DNA from: a virus
DNA: 64,000 nt
Direction: 5' to 3' (one strand)
IMG/VR virus record: IMGVR_UViG_3300009152_000003
Location: 1-64,000 of that record
In this document: positions 39,879-46,949 of the stretch, piece after piece
How the letters are laid out: the number at the start of each line of letters is the position of its first letter
How positions within the stretch are numbered: position 1 is the stretch's first letter
The notes under the pieces: generated by a model
What the model was told of the DNA's origin: nothing
The model's database searches: none
The model's input: the letters and a program-made list of their open reading frames with translations, nothing else
Translations under genes and position numbers: made by a program

Positions 39879-40288
39879 ACCCTGCCATCAAGACCCAATG
39901 GGTCGCCGCCCTTCGCTCCGGTGAATACCAGCAAGGCAGAAACTTCCTTCGCACCGACGAGGGCTTCTGCTGCCTAGGGGTCCTCTGTGACCTGGCCGCC
40001 AAGGCCGGCATCGGTGTGTACTGGAGCAAGCCCGCCGCAGCACCCACTCTCGACGGCCGCGTCTACGACGACGTTCAAGCCTGCTGCGACTCAACTGGAA
40101 TCCTGCCTGCGGCCGTCATGTGCTGGGCTGATCTCGACACGGACTCTCCCGAGGTAACCGCTGTCAATGGCCTAAACATTGACGTGACCACCGACGGCGA
40201 TTCCAACGTAATCCCGCTGGCACGCCTCAACGACACGCATCTGTTTGATTTTTCCATCATCGCTGACCTCATTGAGGCTCAATTGTGA
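39875..40288 (+). CDS. Conserved phage protein, 137 aa
   Basis: MNPAIKTQWVAALRSGEYQQ GRNFLR, then FCCLGVLCDLAAKAGIGVYW. This N-terminal pattern (K-x-x-W-V-x-A-L-R-S-G-x-Y-x-Q-G...CCLGVLCDLA) recurs in many phages and prophages; its function is not known to me. Coupled by 4-nt overlaps on both sides. Confidence 0.7.
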   Translation: MNPAIKTQWVAALRSGEYQQGRNFLRTDEGFCCLGVLCDLAAKAGIGVYWSKPAAAPTLDGRVYDDVQACCDSTGILPAAVMCWADLDTDSPEVTAVNGLNIDVTTDGDSNVIPLARLNDTHLFDFSIIADLIEAQL

Positions 40289-40560
40289 AGCAGATCTCCT
40301 ACACCGAACTTGCGTCTCACTTCCACCCCGAAGTGCACGACAGCCTCAAGCGCGTCGCCTGCCACCCAGGCGCTACGCACCTGGTCTTGTTCCAGAACCA
40401 GGCTCTTGATTCATCTGCCCACGGCCTCTGCTCTGCGTTGGCTGTGGGCCCCGGCTGCACCCGCGCCTCCCTCGAGGAGGCGTATGCCGGCCACCTGAAT
40501 GACCTGCCGTCCCAGCGGCAATATCCCATCGCCCATTGCGAGCTGCCCCATGCCGCATGA
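40285..40560 (+). CDS. Hypothetical protein, 91 aa
   Basis: GTG start on the GTGA overlap. MKQISYTELASHFHPEVHDS, mixed alpha/beta, His-rich near its start, ends QRQYPIAHCELPHAA. No family recognised. Confidence 0.55.
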   Translation: MKQISYTELASHFHPEVHDSLKRVACHPGATHLVLFQNQALDSSAHGLCSALAVGPGCTRASLEEAYAGHLNDLPSQRQYPIAHCELPHAA

Positions 40561-40855
40561 CCCCCTCTGGTCCGGCTGGTTCGATGGCCGCACGGCCATT
40601 CGTGACCTGCTGGCTGACTGTATCAAAGACTGCTCGGCTCGCGAAAGCGACGTCAGCGAAGCTGTTGACCACTGGGTCAAGAAGCTCCAGCTCGAGGCCC
40701 CACCCTGGCTGCTGCGCGAGCACCTCCGCGGCACCGGGGGCTACGAGCCCTGGCAGCTCTGCGATCACCAGGCGAACCTGCGTCGCCTGCTCTTTTCCTG
40801 GGCCTGCGACTGCCGCGAGAGCGGTCTCAACCTTCCCATCTATCTCGCTCGATGA
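40550..40855 (+). CDS. Hypothetical helical protein, 101 aa
   Basis: MPHDPLWSGWFDGRTAIRDL LADCIKDC... helical, with WVKKLQLEAPPWLLREHLRG. Overlaps the previous stop by 11 nt. No family recognised. Confidence 0.55.
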   Translation: MPHDPLWSGWFDGRTAIRDLLADCIKDCSARESDVSEAVDHWVKKLQLEAPPWLLREHLRGTGGYEPWQLCDHQANLRRLLFSWACDCRESGLNLPIYLAR

Positions 40856-41046
40856 CGGCCCGCTCTGCGCCTTTCCTCTGCACCAGCATCTTCACCTGCG
40901 GTGTCTGCCTGGCGGATCTCGTCGACCGCAACACCGCGGACCACTCCTTCTACCCCCAGGCCTGGATCCCTGGGCCCCACCCATCCCCTGCGGCGGTTGA
41001 GCTCCACGAGCTCCGCCGCTGGCAGACGCTTGCTAGCACACCATGA
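40852..41046 (+). CDS. Small Cys-containing protein, 64 aa
   Basis: MTARSAPFLCTSIFTCGVCL, with C-x5-C-x2-C near the start, possibly metal-binding, then a Pro/His-rich middle. Coupled by ATGA overlap on both sides. Family unknown. Confidence 0.5.
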   Translation: MTARSAPFLCTSIFTCGVCLADLVDRNTADHSFYPQAWIPGPHPSPAAVELHELRRWQTLASTP

Positions 41047-41252
41047 ACTCCCCACTGCCGCGAGAGCGGCCTCAGCCTCTCACTCTCAAGGTAGAAGCCA
41101 CCGGCGCCACCGACGACGACTTGCTCATCGCTCTCGACGAAGTCAAGCGCCTCATCTCTGAAGGCTTCAGCTCAGGCTTCGGCTCCAACGAGAGCGGCTC
41201 TTTCAGCTTCGAATACAGCGACACCGCCTGGAGACAAACCAATGAATCTTGA
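41043..41252 (+). CDS. Small acidic hypothetical protein, 69 aa
   Basis: MNSPLPRERPQPLTLKVEAT, then ATDDDLLIALDEVKRLISEG and a Ser/Gly/Phe-rich end (FGSNESGSFSFEYSD). The style recalls small phage proteins ending in a G-x-N-x-S-G-S-F-x-F strand. Function unknown. Confidence 0.55.
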   Translation: MNSPLPRERPQPLTLKVEATGATDDDLLIALDEVKRLISEGFSSGFGSNESGSFSFEYSDTAWRQTNES

Positions 41253-41454
41253 CTTCGACGCCGACCTCGGCGCCCCCGGGGCTCCGGCGTCCCGGCGCTT
41301 CGTGTTCATCACTCGAACAATCGGCCCCTCTGGCGGCCACGCCCTTGACGCTATTGCCGACGACGGCACTGCCTGGTACGCCGTGCTGCAGCGTGGCGCC
41401 GGCCTCAGCGTCTCGTCCTGGCAGCCGCACCCGCCTCTGCCGCCGATCAACTGA
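41242..41454 (+). CDS. Small hypothetical protein, 70 aa
   Basis: MNLDFDADLGAPGAPASRRF, then beta-type RFVFITRTIGPSG and ADDGTAWYAVLQRGAGL. Overlaps the previous gene by 11 nt. Last gene of this overlapping run. Confidence 0.55.
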   Translation: MNLDFDADLGAPGAPASRRFVFITRTIGPSGGHALDAIADDGTAWYAVLQRGAGLSVSSWQPHPPLPPIN

Positions 41455-41668
41455 ACACCGGCTCGGCCACGCCTAATGACCGGGGGACAGCTTCCTCTTG
41501 GATGTCCGCCACCCGGCCAGCGCGGGCGCGCATCAGTTCTCTAACGCGCTCGCCCTCGGCGTTCCAGCCCATCGCAGGCAGCGCAAGGCCTCTCACTAGG
41601 GCCTCTTGCCATAGAGCTGCCTCGATCAACCCAGCCAGATCAATCTGGTCCCCCGCAAACCTCTCCAC
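41447..41668 (-). CDS. Small hypothetical protein, 73 aa
   Basis: GTG start one base after the upstream stop. MERFAGDQIDLAGLIEAALW, helical with GERVRELMRARAGRVAD. Transcribed with the 163-aa gene from a late-type box, so it belongs to the virion-type genes. Confidence 0.5.
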   Translation of the reverse strand: MERFAGDQIDLAGLIEAALWQEALVRGLALPAMGWNAEGERVRELMRARAGRVADIQEEAVPRSLGVAEPVFS

Positions 41669-41669
41669 A

Positions 41670-42161
41670 TCAGGCGAGCGGGCTGTTCTCTGTCCTCTCG
41701 CCTGTCGTCGAGCCCTCCTGCAAGAACCCCATCAACTGCAACAACTGCTGGGCGGGCGCTGTCAACAGCGCACCGCCACCCACGATCGCCGTCGGCAACA
41801 CGCCGCGACGGACGTAATCGTTCGTTGCGATCCCTTCGTTGATCATCTCCATCGTGCCGCGACCTGTCCAACCACCCTGCCCGCGACGCATGTCGGGGGC
41901 GTACTGGCTGGCAATCCTGGCGCGGCCCTTTTGATTGCCCAGGGCGCTCTCGATCCCCGCAACGGCATCAGCCGCCGGAGGAGCGAAGCCCCTGGTAATC
42001 CGCTCCATGATCTGCGAGCGGTACTTCCCTTCGGTATCGCCCTGGATCATCGCGGTGTTCCGCGCAATCCCAGCAGCCCTGTCCCCTGCTTGGCGCTTGG
42101 CTGCCTCCTCGGCAATCCAGGCGTCAAGCCCAGCAAGCTTGCCCTGAATCTGACCCCACAT
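41670..42161 (-). CDS. Virion-type hypothetical protein, 163 aa
   Basis: Start MWGQIQGKLAGLDAWIAEEA. Helical and charged, with a hydrophobic Gly/Ala segment (VRRGVLPTAIVGGGALLTAP) near residue 135. Its TAGAAT box (22 nt upstream), strand and make-up resemble the ejection-cluster genes, yet it sits alone in the early region: probably a displaced late gene. Confidence 0.55.
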   Translation of the reverse strand: MWGQIQGKLAGLDAWIAEEAAKRQAGDRAAGIARNTAMIQGDTEGKYRSQIMERITRGFAPPAADAVAGIESALGNQKGRARIASQYAPDMRRGQGGWTGRGTMEMINEGIATNDYVRRGVLPTAIVGGGALLTAPAQQLLQLMGFLQEGSTTGERTENSPLA

Positions 42162-42182
42162 GGATAGCACCTCGGATCGTTC

Positions 42183-42190
42183 GATTCTAG
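42183..42190 (-). promoter_or_regulatory. Late promoter-like box CTAGAATC
   Basis: CTAGAATC on the minus strand, 22 nt before the 163-aa gene. Its presence in the early region exactly before the only virion-type gene there supports the motif's meaning. Divergent from repeat copy 5. Confidence 0.6.
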
Positions 42191-42202
42191 GTGGATCTTT
42201 GT

Positions 42203-42238
42203 GGGTCCACTCAGCAGTGCACATGCCTGTTGAGCCCC
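42203..42238 (+). repeat. Hairpin leader repeat, copy 5
   Basis: GGG-TCCA-CTCAGCAG, loop TGCACATGC, CTGTTGAG-CCCC. Outer GGG/CCC arms pair although they differ from copies 2-4. The left arm is 55 nt before the ATG at 42265. Confidence 0.85.
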
Positions 42239-42264
42239 TTTATCTCTCTGTTTGGAACAAGACC

Positions 42265-42666
42265 ATGCCCATCATCGCTTTTGGCCCCTTCGAAATCCGC
42301 CTCAACTCCGGCACCACCGGCGTCAACTGGACCGACACGGAGCTTGCCTTCGTGACCGGTCGTAACGGCGCCGGCTTCGCGACACGAGAAACCGCACTTC
42401 GCGCCGGCTTCAAGTCCGAGCACCTGCTCGAGCTCGCCGGTGAGGACGACACCAACGACACCAAGGTCGTCAACGGTGCCACCTACCACGGCAAGCGCAG
42501 CACTGGCTTCGACGGCAAGGACTACGTCCTCTCTGCTGAGCAAATCGCCGCACGCGCCGAGTACCGCAAAGCCATGCGCGAAAGCCAAAACCAGGCCAAA
42601 CGCGCCGCCGAGTTCGCCGCAGGCAGCGACCCCTCGATCACCGTCGAGGCCGCACCTGCGGGCTGA
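42265..42666 (+). CDS. Hypothetical protein, 133 aa
   Basis: MPIIAFGPFEIRLNSGTTGV NWT..., a beta-type N-terminus, then a helical charged C-terminus (AARAEYRKAMRESQNQAKRA). Single-gene unit between repeat copy 5 and a terminator. Family unknown. Confidence 0.6.
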   Translation: MPIIAFGPFEIRLNSGTTGVNWTDTELAFVTGRNGAGFATRETALRAGFKSEHLLELAGEDDTNDTKVVNGATYHGKRSTGFDGKDYVLSAEQIAARAEYRKAMRESQNQAKRAAEFAAGSDPSITVEAAPAG

Positions 42667-42690
42667 TCCCTCAGGCCCTGCCACAATCAC

Positions 42691-42727
42691 AGCCTCGGCG
42701 TGCGTCCTGCATGCCGAGGCTTCTTTG
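42691..42727 (+). terminator. Rho-independent terminator
   Basis: AGCCTCGGCGTG, loop CGTCCTG, CATGCCGAGGCT, then TCTTTGT: a 12-bp stem with one wobble pair. Ends the 133-aa gene unit. Confidence 0.8.
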
Positions 42728-42744
42728 TGACAACAGTGACCGCC

Positions 42745-42942
42745 ATGGCAAGCTATCGCACCAATGCCGTGCTACACGTCCATCGCCTGCGTGACTGGTC
42801 TGCCATCTTGCTTCGTCAAGCAAGGGCCAGTTTCGACGCCGGCGATGGCAGTCAGACGGCCGAGTCCGTCGCTGCCATCCGCGACCTCCACCGCTCGTTC
42901 CAGCAACGAGCCCAGCAAATCGACCAAACCCTTTCCCTATGA
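42745..42942 (+). CDS. Small helical protein, 65 aa
   Basis: MASYRTNAVLHVHRLRDWSA, all-helical, basic. Overlaps the Gp157-like gene by 4 nt, so likely works with it or is merely co-expressed. Family unknown. Confidence 0.55.
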   Translation: MASYRTNAVLHVHRLRDWSAILLRQARASFDAGDGSQTAESVAAIRDLHRSFQQRAQQIDQTLSL

Positions 42943-43634
42943 CCATCGCCCCCTCTAAACCCAAAACCCCTTCCCTCTTCCAGATCACCCTGGAAAGCCA
43001 GGAGATCGACGGCGAGCTTTCGATCGCCCTAGCCAAGGCCAGCTCCGAGGACCCCGAGGAGCAAGCCGAAGCCGAGGCTCTGATCACCAGCCTGCTCGAG
43101 CGGGCCAATGACAGCCAGCGCATGCTGCTTCGCAAGGCCAACGGCATCTGCCAGATCCGCGAGATGCTGCTCGGTAAGGCCGAGTTCCTCCGCAAGGGCG
43201 CAGCCGAGCGCATCGCCAAAGCCGAGGCCGAGGAACGCGCCGCCCAGCGCCTGGAGGACTACCTCCTGCGCTGCCTGCAAGCCCTCCACCCCGGACAAAC
43301 GAAGTTCGAACTGCCCGAGTTCACCATTGTTTCGCGTCCAAGCGAAGCCGTCGAAGTCGACACCAGCCTCGACGCTCCAGACATGCCCGAAGAGTTCACC
43401 CGAGTTGAACTCAAGCTCAAGCTTTCAGGCCACGGCAGCACCAGGGCCTGCGACATCGAGCGCCTACTGCGTGGACACCTTGAAGACATGCTCGATGGCT
43501 GCCCTCCCGGCACCTACGAGCTGGCCGAGCCCAAGGCTGCGCCCGACAAGACGGCCATCAAGGCCGCCATCAAGGAGGGCGCCACCGTCCCCGGCGCACA
43601 ACTGGTCAAGCGCCGCTCCTGGTCCATCAAGTGA
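42939..43634 (+). CDS. Siphovirus Gp157-like protein
   Basis: A 231-aa protein. Long coiled-coil (residues 35-110: EEQAEAEALITSLLERANDS, AERIAKAEAEERAAQRLEDY LL), then the family-like beta end: HPGQTKFELPEFTIVSRPSE, AVEVDTSLDAPDMPEEFTRV and a C-terminal DKTAIKAAIKEGATVPGAQL. This K-x-x-I-K-x-A-[IL]-K-x-G...V-x-G-A-x-L ending is characteristic of Sipho_Gp157, proteins linked with replication/recombination and phage resistance. About 50 residues sit between the FTIV strand and the ending, slightly longer than usual. Confidence 0.75.
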   Translation: MTIAPSKPKTPSLFQITLESQEIDGELSIALAKASSEDPEEQAEAEALITSLLERANDSQRMLLRKANGICQIREMLLGKAEFLRKGAAERIAKAEAEERAAQRLEDYLLRCLQALHPGQTKFELPEFTIVSRPSEAVEVDTSLDAPDMPEEFTRVELKLKLSGHGSTRACDIERLLRGHLEDMLDGCPPGTYELAEPKAAPDKTAIKAAIKEGATVPGAQLVKRRSWSIK

Positions 43635-44278
43635 CCGTCAAGTTCCCAATCAAGTTCCCATCAGGCGTCTGCCAAGCATCACCAGGCGCCCAGCAAGTAC
43701 CCATCAAGTACTTGCTTTCTCGATACCTGCCAAGTATTCGTTTTCCGGGTACTCGCTTCCCCCGGCCCGACTTCCTGCGCGTGACCACGCCGTCGGGCCG
43801 GTTCCTGGTCACACCCAACAGCGGCAGAGCACGGCTGGCCCTCAACCAGCTGTGCGATCCCTCCCTGCCGCGTCTCGGTGACGCTCTGCTGCTCTCCCCT
43901 GAGCAGGCAGCTGGCGTCACCGCCTACCTCCAGTCCCTCTCCTTCTCTGTAAAGCCATGGCAGTCCATACCATCACCTCGGCCCCCAGGCCCAGCTTCAG
44001 GCACAACGGTTACCACTTTGCCTACTACGACCGCGTTGCCCCCACCGGCAAGCAATGCGTGGTTGCCTTCCCAACCAGTCTCGCTGACACCATCAAGCCT
44101 GGCTTTCAGTTCGACGAAGCCACCAGTGTCCACTGGGACGACGCTCTCAAGGCGTCTGTCCTCCACTTGGACTTCGATGAGCGCGAAAGCCTGGCTGAGC
44201 CTTCGCTCCCTCCTGACCCTGAGTCCGGGTGGGGCGACATTGACTATCCCGCTCCCTCCCCTGCCGAAGTCGAGCTGA
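43631..44278 (+). CDS. Hypothetical protein with 3' out-of-frame extension, 215 aa
   Basis: GTG start on the GTGA overlap. The first 110 residues look genuine: FRVTTPSGRFLVTPNSGRAR-like strand and LLLSPEQAAGVTAYLQSL helix. The N-terminus has repeats at DNA level (AAGTTCCCA, AAGTACCCATCAAGTA). Residues beyond about 110 overlap the next gene for 322 nt in another frame and look like shadow sequence. An ancestral stop has probably been lost. Confidence 0.45.
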   Translation: MTVKFPIKFPSGVCQASPGAQQVPIKYLLSRYLPSIRFPGTRFPRPDFLRVTTPSGRFLVTPNSGRARLALNQLCDPSLPRLGDALLLSPEQAAGVTAYLQSLSFSVKPWQSIPSPRPPGPASGTTVTTLPTTTALPPPASNAWLPSQPVSLTPSSLAFSSTKPPVSTGTTLSRRLSSTWTSMSAKAWLSLRSLLTLSPGGATLTIPLPPLPKSS

Positions 44279-44586
44279 CTTCCGGCAACAACCACGCAAC
44301 ACCTGCCGCCAATAGCCAGCCAGCCATGCGCGGCCCGGCTCACCGCAAATCGGAAGCTCAGAAGGCTATCGAGCAGGGGGCTCAGCTGCCCGCGGCCTAC
44401 CTCAAGATCAACTTGGAGGTCAGTCGCTCCTTCCTGCTCCAGCTGCGCCTGATTGGCAACGCCGTTGGCGAACACAATCGCGCAATGATTGCTCAGAAGC
44501 TCTGCGCTATTTCGTCCATTCCCTACTACAAACAAATCGGCGTCAACCTCACAGAAGAAGACGTCAACAGCATGACTGCCCTCTGA
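43957..44586 (+). CDS. Hypothetical protein, 209 aa
   Basis: MAVHTITSAPRPSFRHNGYH FAYYDR, a mixed N-terminus, a disordered middle and a helical C-terminus (AAYLKINLEVSRSFLLQLRL IGNAVGEHN, then LCAISSIPYYKQIGVNLTEE). Starts within the previous gene. No family recognised. Confidence 0.55.
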   Translation: MAVHTITSAPRPSFRHNGYHFAYYDRVAPTGKQCVVAFPTSLADTIKPGFQFDEATSVHWDDALKASVLHLDFDERESLAEPSLPPDPESGWGDIDYPAPSPAEVELTSGNNHATPAANSQPAMRGPAHRKSEAQKAIEQGAQLPAAYLKINLEVSRSFLLQLRLIGNAVGEHNRAMIAQKLCAISSIPYYKQIGVNLTEEDVNSMTAL

Positions 44587-44612
44587 TACCGGCGAATGAG
44601 TGCGTTCTTGTG

Positions 44613-44634
44613 GGTGCACTCAGCAGTGCACATT
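44613..44634 (+). repeat. Hairpin leader repeat, copy 6 (right arm lost)
   Basis: CACTCAGCAGTGCACAT is kept, but the CTGTTGAG arm is absent. Instead the flank makes GTGCAC-TCAGCA-GTGCAC, a perfect 6-bp hairpin. The left arm is 36 nt before the ATG at 44655, the shortest spacing. Confidence 0.7.
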
Positions 44635-44654
44635 CCTTGTTCCTTGTTTTCGCT

Positions 44655-45251
44655 ATGGAAGCTCTCCTTGCTCCGCAAGACACCGCTCTTGCTCCTCTCC
44701 CCTCGTGGGCTGTTCCGGCCACGCCCGAGCGCAACTACACCACCGTCGGCATCTCTGCTGACGGCCTCCTCTACATCTACGGCGACAGCGCCTCATCGCC
44801 AGGTCCCATCCTGCCCAGCGTGCTTGGCGTCGTCGTCGACATCCAAATCAGCCAACACGGCGGTGCCAGCCGCTACGGAGTCCGAGACTACCTGGACCTC
44901 CACCTGGGCACCGCCATCCCTGGTGAGTTCGTCGTGCTGCGCTTGCCCTGTCAGGCAAAGCCGCACCTCGATACCAGCGAGCTACAGACCCCGTGGTCCG
45001 TACGCTCCCTCGTTGGCGCTCTCCTCCTGCTTGACTTGCAGGAGACAGCGATCAAACTGCAAACCAAGCGCGGGAACACCACCACGTTCTTCCGCGTCTT
45101 CCCCCACTCCGCCGAGGGGATCGAGCAACCCGAAGTCCGGGCCGAATCCATCGGACCGGCACAGGGCGACCTCGAGATCGCTGTTAACCGACTGCGCAGC
45201 CAGCTCGGTCTCCCTCCTCAATTCACCGAGCCCTTCGTTGATGTCACCTGA
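44655..45251 (+). CDS. Hypothetical protein, 198 aa
   Basis: MEALLAPQDTALAPLPSWAV, beta-rich (GLLYIYGDSASSPGPILPSV LGVVVDIQI), with GEFVVLRLPCQAKPHLDT and a C-terminal helix. Behind repeat copy 6 with the leader TTCCTTGTTTTCGCT. Overlaps the next gene by 11 nt. No motif recognised. Confidence 0.55.
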   Translation: MEALLAPQDTALAPLPSWAVPATPERNYTTVGISADGLLYIYGDSASSPGPILPSVLGVVVDIQISQHGGASRYGVRDYLDLHLGTAIPGEFVVLRLPCQAKPHLDTSELQTPWSVRSLVGALLLLDLQETAIKLQTKRGNTTTFFRVFPHSAEGIEQPEVRAESIGPAQGDLEIAVNRLRSQLGLPPQFTEPFVDVT

Positions 45252-45765
45252 CCCATCTGTACCGGACCAGATCTCCCAGGAATCCCTGCAACAGTTCCTG
45301 CTCAACGCCTCATCAGCAGGTGCCAGGGATCTGCCAATCGGAACCAAAGTTCCTCGGCTGCCGCTTAGCGACCCTGACTTTGGGGCCGCCGACTTGGTCG
45401 TCGCCTTGGAACAGCTCCTGGCAGCGGCGGGTGGAGCCAACTCGCTTCACCTCATGCACGCCAGCAGCTTCCTGCTGAGCGTTGTCGTCGCCGCTATGGA
45501 GCGACGCCTCGAAGATCCGGAGATTGCCGAAATCGGCGGGCTGGCCGGACTCGTCTTTCTGGCCACAACTCGAACGCTGATCAGGGGCATCGTCACCTGC
45601 ATCGGTCAGATCGATGACTTCATCGGTCCCCTCACCGTTGTCCACGCCGAGAGCATCGGCGGCGGCCCTGGCAGCCGCAAGGGGCTCGTCAGTGACGGCA
45701 CCCTTTCCGCCCTGGGTCTCGACATCGAGGACTACGACCGCGAGTTCAAGCGGCGCGTCCCCTGA
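45241..45765 (+). CDS. Hypothetical protein, 174 aa
   Basis: MSPDPSVPDQISQESLQQFL, helical; moderately hydrophobic helices ASSFLLSVVVAAMERRLEDP and GGLAGLVFLATTRTLIRGIV could pack in a bundle rather than a membrane. Translationally coupled to the 198-aa gene. Family unknown. Confidence 0.55.
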   Translation: MSPDPSVPDQISQESLQQFLLNASSAGARDLPIGTKVPRLPLSDPDFGAADLVVALEQLLAAAGGANSLHLMHASSFLLSVVVAAMERRLEDPEIAEIGGLAGLVFLATTRTLIRGIVTCIGQIDDFIGPLTVVHAESIGGGPGSRKGLVSDGTLSALGLDIEDYDREFKRRVP

Positions 45766-45807
45766 CCTTCCCCACTCGCACCTCTCTCTTCATCCCCTTC
45801 TCACCCC

Positions 45808-46890
45808 ATGTCAAGCGAGTTCACTTCAGGCGTCTTTGCTTTCGGCACCAAAGCCTGGCACAACGAAGGCGATGTCATCGAAGGCACCCTGCCGGCTGAC
45901 GAGATGTTCCGCCGCGCCCAGGCCCTCTTCCCCGTCGAGACGCTCCAGCTCCACGCCGGCGACATTGACAGCCCTGCCCTGCACGACGCCATCGCCCGCG
46001 CTGCCGATCAGTCCTTCAGCTCACCAGAAGAGCGCGGCATCGCCATCCACCAGGCACTTCAGCAGCACCTGGTCTCGCTCAGGGAAAACCGTGTCGGCAT
46101 CTGGCGCCCCGACGAACGCAAGATTCTCGGCACCGCCAGCCCTGGCTACCGCGTCATCCCCAACGTCCGACTCCTCGACTTCGCCCAGGCCATCCGCGAA
46201 GAAACCGACATGGACGCCTGCGTCGTCCTGCGCAACGGCGCCAAGGTCGCCTTCACGGCCAAGATTCGGGGCACCGACCAGCAGGTCGTGCCCGGCGACA
46301 AGGTGTACCGCAACATCGTGGGCTACCTCGGTCATGACGGCTCGACCGCGTTTGGCGGCATGTTCTCAGACATCCGCGTTGTCTGCCGCAACACCCTTGG
46401 CTTTGCGATGAGCGATGCCAACCGCCACGGGCGGCAGTTCACTATCCGCCACACCGACAACGACGTCGCCCAGATCGACAACGTGCTTCAGAACATCGAC
46501 ATCGCCCGCCAGACCTTCGCTGCCGTCCTTGACGACTACCGCAGCATGCAGGCCACGCCGATGGGCCTCGACCTCTACCGCCACTGGCTGGAGCAGGTCT
46601 ACCAAGTCCCCGACGTCAAGCTCGTCGGCGGCGACACTCGCCCGGGCCGCATCGACGACATGCCCCGCAAGTGGGCGCAGCTTGAGCGTGCCTGGAACTA
46701 CGGCCTCGGCCGTGACATCCCCGGTGTTTCCGGCACCGTCTACGCCGGCCTCAACGCCGTCACCGAAGTCGAGACTTCGATGCTGACTGCCGGTGCCGGC
46801 AAGCGCCGCCTGCACTCGACCCTGTTCGGCACCGGTGCTGGCGTCATCCGCCGCGCCAACGAACTGGCGCGTGATCTGGTGACTGCCTGA
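45808..46890 (+). CDS. DUF932 phage/plasmid-like protein
   Basis: A 360-aa protein with the DUF932 (phage/plasmid-like, TIGR03299) layout: GTKAWHNEGDVIEGTLPADE near the start, DERKILGTASPGYRVIPNVR (R/K-x-L-G-x-V-x-x-x-Y near residue 105), then AFTAKIRGTDQQVVPGDKVY, GGMFSDIRVVCRNTLGFAMS and MLTAGAGKRRLHSTLFGTGA at the end. Family function is unknown; it is frequent in phages and conjugative plasmids. Leader is purely pyrimidine-rich with no SD. Ended by a terminator. Confidence 0.8.
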   Translation: MSSEFTSGVFAFGTKAWHNEGDVIEGTLPADEMFRRAQALFPVETLQLHAGDIDSPALHDAIARAADQSFSSPEERGIAIHQALQQHLVSLRENRVGIWRPDERKILGTASPGYRVIPNVRLLDFAQAIREETDMDACVVLRNGAKVAFTAKIRGTDQQVVPGDKVYRNIVGYLGHDGSTAFGGMFSDIRVVCRNTLGFAMSDANRHGRQFTIRHTDNDVAQIDNVLQNIDIARQTFAAVLDDYRSMQATPMGLDLYRHWLEQVYQVPDVKLVGGDTRPGRIDDMPRKWAQLERAWNYGLGRDIPGVSGTVYAGLNAVTEVETSMLTAGAGKRRLHSTLFGTGAGVIRRANELARDLVTA

Positions 46891-46901
46891 TCGATCTTCC
46901 T

Positions 46902-46930
46902 GCCCCTGCTGTTTGCGGGGGCTTCCTCTC
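46902..46930 (+). terminator. Rho-independent terminator
   Basis: GCCCCTGC, loop TGTTT, GCGGGGGC, then TTCCTCTCTTTC. An 8-bp stem with one wobble and a U/C-rich tail, after the DUF932 gene. Confidence 0.6.
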
Positions 46931-46949
46931 TTTCCTCTCACCTCACTCC

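Noticed and set aside
44596-45765. 389-codon frame across 44.6-45.8 kb
   Set aside because: Its first 215 codons are a shadow of the 198-aa gene; only the last 174 codons from ATG 45241 form a coherent gene.
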